From positions 29,550,380-29,614,379 of the forward strand of contig CM046303.1 in assembly GCA_025267735.1 (NCBI GenBank): 64,000 nucleotides of DNA, written 5' to 3'. This document shows, one piece after another, positions 29,301 through 41,300 of the stretch (the first letter of the stretch is position 1; each line of letters opens with the position of its first letter). The notes under the pieces are model-generated. The model was not told where the DNA came from. It saw only the letters and a list, made by a program, of their open reading frames with translations, and made no database searches. The DNA is from Mactra quadrangularis (taxonomy: Eukaryota > Mollusca > Bivalvia > Venerida > Mactridae). Both the position numbers and the translations under genes were made by a program.

Positions 29301-32300
29301 AGTTCTCGACCCATCTCTGTTTTATATAGAGTAATAATTAAATCATGTCAGAATATTTGATGATTTATATTATTAATTGTTTTCTGTAGCAGTCTGCGGA
29401 GGCACAGAAGTTAAATGATTCAGCAGATAAACTTGAAGTATTACAGCAAGTAACTCTTGTACAAATAGATAAAGATATGGTAGGTGTATTTTGAAATTGT
29501 TTAAAATCAGGTTTTCCTTACTTCCCATATGGATGCCTCCTGCCTTATGCTTGGTACACACTGTTGCCATGTACAGGCCTAGTATGTCCTGGTTTGTACT
29601 CTGGAGCAAACTGGGACTTGACCCTAGGGACCCTGTGAAGAACCCATTTAGTCTGGATAAACCTTGGATAAATATGCAATCACTTGGAAGTGGCCCTGGT
29701 GGTGATGAAAGTTTAAATATAACAGAAACTTACTGAGTGAAATCAATGACTGCTTATTGGGGGAAGATCGGGGGCATTACTGTAGCTCTTCCAGCATGAT
29801 TGGTCTGTCCACCTTAAGACTAGCAGATGAAACTGGCTGACTGGCATGACCTGTTGCCATGAATGAGATACATTGACTGTTTGTCCATTGGATTTTATCA
29901 TCGCAAAAACAGGTTCATAGCATTGTGCTTGTTACAAATTACTGTAACACCACAGGGCATACACCAAGACAGCATAAACTAGGAAATAGATTCAGTGATC
30001 TAGACCTGCCTGGGGACTGTGAGTTGAAGAGCTCTGGCTGAAAAAATTTCAAAATGTGGCTAAAAACACCAATTTAACTTTTACATAAAATAGTCTTTGT
30101 CCCCTAGAAAATACTTTCTCATGTCCATGCTTCTGTGACCTTTTAATCATTTTGCTTGACTTTCTATTTTTATACTGAGTTTCACACTGTGATAACACAA
30201 TTTAGGTCATTTTACGATGACCATCACGTGTAACCTAACTTTTCTGCACCCTTCTCTACAGCCAATACTAACCTACCCATCCACAAGGCTGACACCTACT
30301 CCATTTACCTTATGAAAGGACAAAAATTTTGATGGAAGGTCATAACCACCAGGATTTGCAATCGTTATTCTCTGATTAACTAGATTAGACATCCTGGTGC
30401 ACTACTTACTGCACTACAGACCTGCCCTGCGTTCAGTTACTGCGAACGTTACAAAGCGTTCCGTAACGATACATTCAGAACTCCTCGGTCATTCGCTGCG
30501 AATAATCTCGGACATATTTAGACGCTATTTCTGCGTTAAAGTAAACAAATATATGATCGTTTAGGCATTGAGTGATGTTTCGTTTTTAGTCCGTAAATTT
30601 TGAAACATCACCCATTGCCTTAACAATCTCATATTTGTGTATTAGATTAGATTATTCACAGCGAATGGCCGAGGAGTTTCGAATGTATTGTTATGTAACT
30701 TTTTTTTGTAATTGAACACGCTACTGGGTTTAACTTTCTATGCAAGTATTGTTAATTGTTCATACCATGTTAATACTTGAGCCCTAGATAGAAGATTGGT
30801 TTTATTTCAATTGTGTAACCTTGTTATTCTTATTTTCATTTATTTTCAGAATAATTTAACAACAGTGGTAGATAATCTAGAGATAAATGCCAAGCACTCT
30901 GTTGGTGTAAGTTAAATTTTTTGATAGCAAGTTTTATATTTCCAGGCAGGGCATACTTACATAGTGTTTGGACATGAAATTAGGTCTACCGGCATACTTA
31001 CATAGTGTTTGGACATGAAATTATGTCTACCGCCATTCTGCATTCTACCACTAATGTTAAATTATATAGGGCAGCTGTCAGTCACCGAAGCAAGTATGTG
31101 TCAATACTGTCAAAGATATTCAACCCAAACTTGAAATACTTATTCAGCATCACTACCTCCACCTTACTATAAAGGCCCATAACCCTGGCACACTGTTTTA
31201 GGAGTTATTCTCCTTTTTTACTTAGAAAAACGTCCAAAATCAAGGTTAAAGTTTTTACAAACTTAAGTACTATCAAAGATTTTCAACTCAAACATGGAAT
31301 TCTTATTCATCATTACTACTTCCTCCTTACTATTAAAATCCATTCACTGTTTAATTGAGAAAAGTCAAGCATGCTGTCTCCTCTGACAGCTCTTGTTTAT
31401 TAACATTCTTGACGCTGTAGATAATCTTGACAATCAAATATGAAATTAAGCTTTTTCCTTGAATACTTACAAAGTCCACTAGTCTTGTTTTTTTTTTCAA
31501 TACGTTTAATTTCCATTATTTGGACCATTAAAATAAATCAATGGTCTTGTTAATGGACAGCAGTATGGTCTTAATAAAATGACCTTTTTCCTTCCAACTT
31601 CAGCCTTTGGGACTTATAAAGCATCAGATATATGTAAGATGTTGCATTAACCAAAGTGGTCTTTGTATTGAAGCTTAATTAGCCGCATTTTTCCTGAAAA
31701 AATTCGGCTAATAGTTTGGCAAAACACAGGCGGGGTTTGGGAGACCTATGTCGTTAACAATTGCGTTAAAGTTTTTCTTTTCCGTATATTAAGATCTTTA
31801 TGAAACTTCATACAATGATACCATACCATGTGATGAACAGAATTATAAAGTAACCACAACTCTAACTGCCTGTATTATGGATTATTTCCCTTTTCATTTT
31901 TGTGTTAAAGTTTTTAAATCTGGCTTTAATGTGGTTTCCACATTACATTTCTTGTTGTACTTACAAACTTGAGATAATGAACACAATTTTTACAGATTTG
32001 GAGACCAGTTAATCTAATAATTCAAGTCTGATGCTGGCCAGTGCTCTAAAGTTTTCCTTCTAAAGTTAAAAAAATGCTTGTTTTTTATTCTGAAGTACAT
32101 TTTGTAAATTTATTTGCATTTTTGCCATCTGCTATATCTCATACAATGAATTCAACTCTTCATTCATCTTGTATTATAGAAATGTTTATCATGTCTTTGA
32201 ATAATATTATTAAACAATATAATGGGTATATTATTATCATGTCTTGTCATTTTATATAGCCATACCAAATGTTGTAATATTTTCTTGTCATTTTTCAGAA

Positions 32301-35300
32301 TGCTATTGATAGTCTGATAACAAATATAAATAAATCACAGGTTGCATTTAATACAGCTTCAGTAAATATAACCAGGGAAGTAAGTATTCTAATACAAATT
32401 AAATGTTCTCAAATGTATGTTTTATTTACATCCATAGGGACCTTCAGTCATATTACATTATTGCCCATGTCATCCGTCTTGTCACATCATTGACTTCAAA
32501 CTTATTTCACCAAGCTACCCCTTTTTTGGTTCATAGATGGCCATGGCCCATATATGATCCCTATTAATTTTGGGTCAGTAGGCCCTGGATATACAGCAAC
32601 AAGAACTGACACCAGTCCTGTGTAGGGAAGTCCCACTTTCTCCTAATAGTCAACCTAAAAAACTAAAATCTAATTTCTTGAACAAGAATCTATTTTCTGA
32701 TTGAGTAGTAATTAAGGATCAGGAAGAAGCATAATTTTATTCAGAAGTGATTAATATCAAGTGGTACCAACCTAGCTGAATTCAAATTGACTTAAAAGCC
32801 TATAGAGAATTAGTGTTTTGAAAGTCATCACAGACATCTTTCTACCAAAGATATAACTTACTCTCATAAAATAAGCCACCAGGCTAGCTCTGTCGGTAAC
32901 ACACAAGTCTTCTGATGGAGAAGTCATAAGTTGGATTCTTGGAAGAAACATACTTTTGTAGAGCAAGGTCATTCAATTATTGCTACCTATAACCACTGAT
33001 TCTAAATCATGTTGGGCAGTTGTTAGCTATGGATGAAAATATGCCTTTGTTGACTGACTGTTGTTATATGACCTATAAAATGTGTTGCTACAGCATTAAA
33101 CCAGACAAATGAAAACAATTTTGTGATAGCTCTAAGTTATAGATCTTAACTATGTCAGTAGGCTTGATCTCCTCACTTTTGAAAAACAAGAGCAGTCCAT
33201 GGACAGCTGGTTTCACTACTTAGGTTGCTTGTGTAAACAAAATCTATTATATATGCAAGCCTATAAAAACAAGTGAAATATTTATACCATCCCTTTATAA
33301 GATATATTATATAAACTATATTTTAATCAATGTTTTTTATTAATATATATTAATATTTTTCAGGAGTTAAATAAAGCTGTTGATGACATTAAAAAACTTG
33401 TCACTGATTTGGTAGATGATTCCAAATATGCGGTCAGTATAATGATTGTATAATTTGTGAAATAATTAACTTGTCATTTTGATGAATTCTTGTAACTACA
33501 TATATAGTGATAGGCCAGTACAAAACCAGTCTAACTACATGTAAATAACATAGAATGTAGACTAGTTTTGCACTGACCTATCATTTAATGCCTAAACTAA
33601 AAAATACCTTGTTTGCCCTGTACCGACCCTAAATGTTTTGGGTTGGGTCGGTAGGTAGAAATTTTTTTTTTCAATGATTTACACATGGAACTTAAAGCAG
33701 AATCATTAGCATTAAAACCTACTGGAAAGTAATACAATAAACGGTCGTGACCAATAAAAAAACACCACATATATTTTTAAATATTTTTTTTGTGTTGGGG
33801 GCAATTTTTTTGGGTCGGTCGGTAAAGGGCAAACATACTTAGTTTTAATTTAGGCCTAATATGTAACTTTATGTGTAGTCTGCTAATGTGAGTCAGATAC
33901 AGATATCTCCCTTTATAACTTTAAATTTTTGTATCCCTCGCAAAATTTATAGGCAGACAACAAATATATGTACCAGGTCATATTGGATTTCAAATAACTT
34001 ACAAAAGGCCAAGATGCCTTGAAAATAACATAACAACTAACATCAAAATTGATATAATCACTTGTTATGACAGTACACTAGAAAAAATCCTGGATCTGCC
34101 CCTGTTATTATAATCATATTACTCTTTTAAAGAAGTCAATGTTACCCATTTTCTATCAATCAAATGTGAGCAATTTCAGTATGCTTTATAATATTGTTAT
34201 ACCCCCGCTTCGAAAAAGAGGGGGGTATACTGTTTTACCCTAGTCCATGCGTCCGTCCGTCCATTACAAAATTTCCGTCGCAGTTTTCTCAGCAACTATA
34301 ACATGCAGCAGCCTAATACTTTGCATATTGCTTCATCCCATAGTCCCATGTGGTGTAAAGCGATTTCATGCTCCTTGCTCATCTACTTCCTGTTTGTCGC
34401 ATATTTTTACATTTTTGCGGGGTTATCACTAGTGAGCATTAGCTCACAGATTTACTTGTTTTATATCTTATAGATAAGAAATGACATAGGTAAATGTCGA
34501 CCATTATATGATGCTATATAATATTGTTTTATATTTTATAGATAAGAAATGACATAGGTAAATGTCGACCATTATATGATGCTATATAATATTGTTTTAT
34601 ATCTTATAGATAGGAAATGACATAGGTAAATGTCGACCATTATATAATGGTTTATAATATTGTTTTATATCTTATAGATAAGAAATGACATAGGTAAATG
34701 TCGACCATTATATGATGCTTTATAATATTGTTTTATATCTTATAGATAAGAAATGACATAGGTAAATGTCGACCATTATATGATGCTATATAATATTGTT
34801 TTATATCTTATAGATAGGAAATGACATAGGTAAATGTCGACCATTATATAATGGTTTATAATATTGTTTTATATCTTATAGATAAGAAATGACATAGGTT
34901 AATGTCGACCATTATATGATGCTTTATAATATTGTTTTATATCTTATAGATAAGAAATGACATAGGTAAATGTCGAGATCTATATGATGGTTTACAAGGA
35001 GCTGTAGATGCAGTATGTGTGGCTACAATAGATCCATTAGTAAGTATTGATAGAAGTTTAAACATAGTTTTTTAACATTAATTTTTTATATTCATTGGCT
35101 TTGAATGAGTAGTGATTTATAAATCAAGTTGTATTTATTATGTTTGTTAATGTTAACTCAAATCATATTTGTAATGAAAAATGACGCATTTCAGACTACA
35201 TAAAAGATCCTTGTAGCAATAATTCCCTGCAAAATGATTAATTGATTACCCCAGTAAGAGAACTGTCTGCCTCATATATAAGAGTACAGTAAAGATTCAC

Positions 35301-38300
35301 TATAAAGACCATCAAAATTGTGGGTCTTAATAGCGAAATGGGCACTTTTTTTGCTCAAACTAGTTGGATTTTAAATGACATACTTTTGTAAAGACCATGG
35401 TGGTCTTTATAGTGGAACCTTATGTCTCAGTCCCATAAAATCGTGGCCTCTTACGAACCCATACATGCAGACAGTCGTAGGGAAGCCTTGCATTTCAAGG
35501 TGACAGTACGCACATGGTTCAAAGCAACACACCCGTACGGAGCTGAAAAAGCTGCATGTTTAATCTATACTTGGCCACGATTTTGTTCTCTATTTGACTC
35601 TGAAACTGATATGTGTATCCTGGGCTATCTCACTGACCCTGGTAAAAACGTAAAAGTCTGTACGGGTACGCAAGATCTCGTACGGGTCCTTGCGGAGCTT
35701 GATTGCATGGCGCCCTCACGGCTATTTTTATGTTTATGGGACTGTAGCTTTACTGTAACATGACTGACTGTTGAAAAAAGACATAACATCAAAACAATTC
35801 AAACCATTTGTTATGTATAGTATTTTATACAGATTTGTTGATGAAATTCTTTTTATTTGATGTTTATTATTTTATTATTAATTGTTATTTTTAGAATGCT
35901 GTATGGTTTGGTCTTGGTTGGAGTTTATTCTTCTACATTCCATGTTTTATATTTGCTGCCATTTTATCCAGTCTGTACAAGCGCTCGGAGAAATATCGCG
36001 AGAAATCAACAGACTTTGATGATCCGTAAGTTATTTGTGTACACATACTTGGTTAAGTCAATTATAATGTCATTATCAATACTCAAGACCTGTGACATAA
36101 TTTGTGAAGTGAATATATGAGTCATTGCAAAACTAATCTAGGTCGTTCAGTATTTACATTTTGTTAGACTAGTTTTAGGCTAACTCATCAAAATTGTTTA
36201 CATGTAACTATTATTGTGATTATATTCTAGAAAATGAAATTAATGCTATAATGTTATTTCTTTCTATGCGCTTATACTGTATTTGGACAAAATTTGATTG
36301 TGCTGTAGTTAGGGACTTTAGTCAGTTATCTTTCCTGATAAAATCTGAAGCAATCCAATTGGTAAGTAGGTCCTTACAGTTGGAATCTACGGATTTTAAC
36401 ATTGAAGTCCTATGTGAGGATAACAAAATATTTCATCTAATATCTTTCTTGTTAATGAAGATATTAACAGAAGTGATGAAATTTAAATAGTTCTTTACCT
36501 AAAAAATACTTAGCTTGAATTTCAAACTAATTAAATGATTTACAAAAAAAAGATTAATTTTGGCAAATTGACATTGATAAGTAAGGGTAAAATCCAAGTA
36601 ATCCAACTAATTGGACCTACCTATTTGAAGAGTATACAAGGGGAAATAACTGACTGAAGTCCCTTATTATGCTTAAGATAGACAAAGATAATGTATATAT
36701 CAATGTCAAACTCGGCTTACATATTGATGTGTTTTCAAGTGTCAGTGATGCATACAATTCTCATTAACCCTGCTGATTTGAATAAATATATATATTCATC
36801 AATAGTATAGTCTAATAAAATGTTAATGCATACTGAAAAATTCAGCTTAAGTATGATAGCCAGGCTGGTCAAACTTTGTTTGATTGCATTGTGAAATTCT
36901 ATTCAACTGTCAGTGGTAAAATCATTAATCCCATTAATTTAAATGCTCACTCGGTACTTTTGTACTTAAGGGTGATAAAAAAAGATATATGTGTTTTGTG
37001 TGGTGATTGTCAAACACATATTAAGTATTTAAATCTGTGGGGTAAATGTTTACACCACTGACATTTGAATGAAATGTAACAATACAACACTTGATAACAT
37101 TCTTGTTTCTAATCATTGTTTTGTAAATAATGCTTTTGATATTAACATCATATGATATAAGCTAAAAATTAGATTTATACACTTAAAAATATGAATGTTA
37201 TTTTTTTAAAGACAATGATTTATGAAGCACTATGTAAACTGTAACATAAATGTTGATATTGCACGATCTTACCACTTTTGCTAAATGTCTGAATGAATAA
37301 TAAATATTGATCTATACTTCTTGATATGGCAGCACAAAAACTCTAAATTTGATTTTCTGCAACTTTTTGAGTGAGTTTAGTGACAATCCATTTCATGCTG
37401 ATAAAAAACTGAAATCATTGAGAGTATGATTTAGATATGTAATGAAGTCATTTATCAGAATAATGCTTCTTTGTTAACTGTCCATTATGGTTGCCACCAC
37501 TTTTCAAAATGACTGCCAGCACATTTCAATATGTGAGCCACCACTTTTCAATATGGCTGCCACCACTTTCCCAAATTGCTGCCACCTTTAGTGCATAACC
37601 GTATTTGTGTAAGCCAATCAAATGTCAGTCATATCAAGAGATTTAAATCAATTATTATGCATGGAATACAAATCAGATTTACTTGGTAATGACTTTAACT
37701 TCTCTTTCTTTCCTTAATGCCAGTCTGTCTGCTTTTAATGACTTAGCTTATTATACAGATGTACTCCATTTATGGAACCACAACACTTAACAATGGAATG
37801 AATTCCATACACCTGTATATCAGGAGTAACTATGTGACATTCTCAGAGGTTTTGGCAAAATTTGTAGTATTTAGAGTCATTAATTAAACCTTGTATATGA
37901 TGCTGTATAATGTCATATTTACATCTGACCAACTATCCAGGGGTCATTGGTTCTTTTTCTGTGTTGGGCATACATTTATAAAGTTTGGTTAAATAGTCGT
38001 TCTCCCTTCTACCACTGATTCTTAATTATGTAGGGCAGTTGTTTAGCCTTTCGAGGATCAGTAAGTAGGTTGACTGACTGCTATAATATAACCCATACAT
38101 TGTGTAACTACGAAATTAAACTGGACCTATATGAAAATAAAAGTAAAGAAGTGCTGGCTTTTAATGCTGACTGAAACATCTCATGGCATTACATGCCATA
38201 CAAAAAGCATCATGAGAAATTTACCTTATTTGGTTCAAATGTGTTCAAAATTTCATTTCGGCTAAAATTAACCAATGGGAATGTCACATGGATCTATGAT

Positions 38301-41300
38301 GCTTTATAACACTTTGAATGTTTTCTACTGTCTTCTACATGTATGTATGTATAGTCTAGTATTTCTTCTATACAGGATTAGATCCCATGATTATGATAAC
38401 GGATACCGTGGAGGTCGTCATGATGATAATGTTCCTTTAACAAGGTACTTTTATATAATGTAGTGTTTTAACTTAGACGTTTTTTTAATTTTTTTGAAAA
38501 CTACTCAGTACTGGTAATATGGATTGGATCAAATAAGATATGTTATAATGTAGAAACTGGCCAGTAATTGATTTAGGGTAAAATTTACAATATTTGAAAC
38601 TAGATTTAAGCTATTTTTCATCAGGATAATTTTATGATATTTTTGGAATACATTTTTTATTTTTATGTGAATCATAGTTCAATCTCTTATAAACTATGAA
38701 TATTTAAGTTTTATTATAAGTATTGTCCTCTGTAAATTGCATTAACTCTGAAACCTTTACAAAGGCAACACTAAGGACTCTATTTCAAATATATATATAG
38801 GATCCATGGCAATACTAAGCGATCTTGGCTTTCTAGAAGTTAGGAATACTACACTGCAGACCAACAAAAAACCCATGCTTACGTATATCTTATTCCAACA
38901 TTTTGGCATTAATACTTTTGTCAAAGGGCATTTTTTTTTAAATTAGGGAATGAGTTTTAACTGCTACAATTTCTATGATTTCTAACTCCTCATTACCTGT
39001 ATCGTATGCTTACATTCTATGTATTCTCACAATATGCTCTGTTTGTTTTCATTTGACTAAAACTACTTATTATATCATATTGTTAAATTTTATTCAACTG
39101 TCAGTGGTGCATACATTAACCCCATGGATTTAAATACTTACTGCTGTATTTCCAGAGATCTAGCCTTACCAGAAACAGTGAGACTAGGTGGACTGACCCC
39201 TGTGATATGACCTTTAAAATGTGTTGCTGCTTTAAACCAAACCAAAAAAACTTATTACTCCTGTCCTCACTTTTGATAAAAATAATTTTCCCTTTCTTAA
39301 AGTACTAGGATAATCCAACACTTATTGAGTATTTAAATCAGCAGGTTAATGTAAATATGCCACTGGCTGTTGAATAAACTTTAACAATATTTGAATCAAT
39401 TGAAATAAAGTTATTAAAAATATTTTATCTACCAGTTTTTGATGATGTATGTTTTGCCTTTACAATCAATTCCAAATTAACATTTAATATATCAGTTTTA
39501 TTTGTCTTCACCAACATGCTCAACATCACAAGTAATTAATGAACAATAAAACATCTTATCTATAGGTTACACAAAGTTGTAAAATTTGAATTTTATAATT
39601 TTTCCAAAATTTATGTGAAAGTAATTTTTTGATAATATTCCACCTTGTTCACACTCCTATATTAGTTTATTTATGGCAACTGCTCAGCAAGCCACTGTCC
39701 TGTACTTTTTACTGCACCAACAAAAGCATACTCTTTAATTGGAAGCTCTAGGATGGAAATTCTAATATTGGATGTAAATTTTCATGAACGAGTATAACTT
39801 GCCATGATCAAGAATTACACCTCTTGTTTTGAAATCCTGCATATAAAATACTCCATTCTTCCTCTGTGCTTAAGCTACTGCTTAAATGTCTAACGAGTAA
39901 GATAGATGAATTTATTTCATTGTTATTTAACATGTGATGCTTTTTGTTTGCAATTTACCCTCCTCTGTCTTTAACCAGTAATTTAAGTGAAGGTACAACA
40001 TACATATTACATCATTAGGCCAGATAAATTCAACTTGCTTTGGTGAACAAAGTTGCTTGTTGTTCAAAAATGACTAAAAATATGTCATGTAAATCAAAGA
40101 AGGTTAATTGTTGCTGGGCTATACTAGGGTTAACATGTTATTTATTCTTACAACCACATTTTTATAAAGCTTGCTTGCTTGCACTTGTTTCAGGGTTTTT
40201 TATCTAATGGTTATATAGTTATTTTTTATTTTAAAAATGCCTATAAAAGTTTTCAATTATCTTTGCTTGTATATCAAATATTTGGCGGGATGCAAATATA
40301 GACAATGTCAACTTATACAGTAAACTTGGTTTAAGATTTCATTGAATATATTTATTCTTCTTTCAAACATTAAAAAACTTTCATAAAGCATACTGTTCTT
40401 TGTTGTATGAAATCAATTTTCTGTTTATAAAAGAAAGAAGCCACAGTTGTGATGTAGTGGTACAGTATAACCTCTGCAGAGCGGCCCTCTACTGAACAAT
40501 TCCTCTGTACAACAACAGCTTATGATATTTCCCTTAAGTGTAATTTTAATTGAATTTAACCTCTGCAGTCTGCAACAACCTCTAAACAGCAGCATAAATT
40601 AGTCCCTCCCAGTGGGCGTTGTTGTAGAGAGGTTGTACTGTAGCACTTTTTCACTTTGAATCTGCCTATTACTGGTTTATTATTGACTGAGGCAGGTCAT
40701 ACCATCCATTAAAATCGGAAATACATGTAATACAGATTTTTTCTGTTTATCAATAAAAAAAAATTCTTAAGAAAGGGTAAGAGAGTACTGGTAAATGAAA
40801 AGTGTTCAAATTACCTATTACATATTATTGTCTGATAATGTTTTATTTCAAAGACAGCCCAAGACCTGGCATTATTAAAATGCTACACTCTAAAGAGGCC
40901 TTGGTAAGGTTTGATATCACCTGGGTCAGAAATGCTTTTCATTTGATTTGTGTTTTCTTTTGATATTATAACAATGTTTTAATGAAGTCAATCAAGTTTA
41001 CTATAGATTTGACTAGTGGGTGGGGTAACATTTTTATTATCATGATAACTTGATTCATAAATCATTCTTATGCCATTCCCATCCATTGATCCATCACTGT
41101 AATATTTATACCCCCGCTTCGAAGAAGAGGGGGGTATACTGTTTTACCCTTGTCCGTGCGTGCGTGCGTGCGTGCGTGTGTGCGTCCGTCCGTCCGTCCG
41201 TCCGTTACAAAATTTCCGTCACAGTTTTCTCAGCAACTATACCATGCAGCAGCCTGAAACTTTGCATATTGCTTCATCCTATAGTCCCATGTGGTGTAAA

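Larger units (their letters stand above)
36026..38375. other. prominin intron 22, few features
   Basis: Contains MITE copy b, a short tandem repeat and a SINE tail. Several 60-98 codon frames exist but have no family features and no splice logic. Confidence 0.5.

Noticed and set aside
34474..34949. Seven extra coding exons or a mutually exclusive exon cluster
   Set aside because: None of the copies has a full-length frame or a gtaagt donor like the real exon; each meets TAA within 16 codons.
35422..35763. 113-codon frame
   Set aside because: It spans the CAGTCCC MITE; the sister copy at 25404 does not keep the frame.
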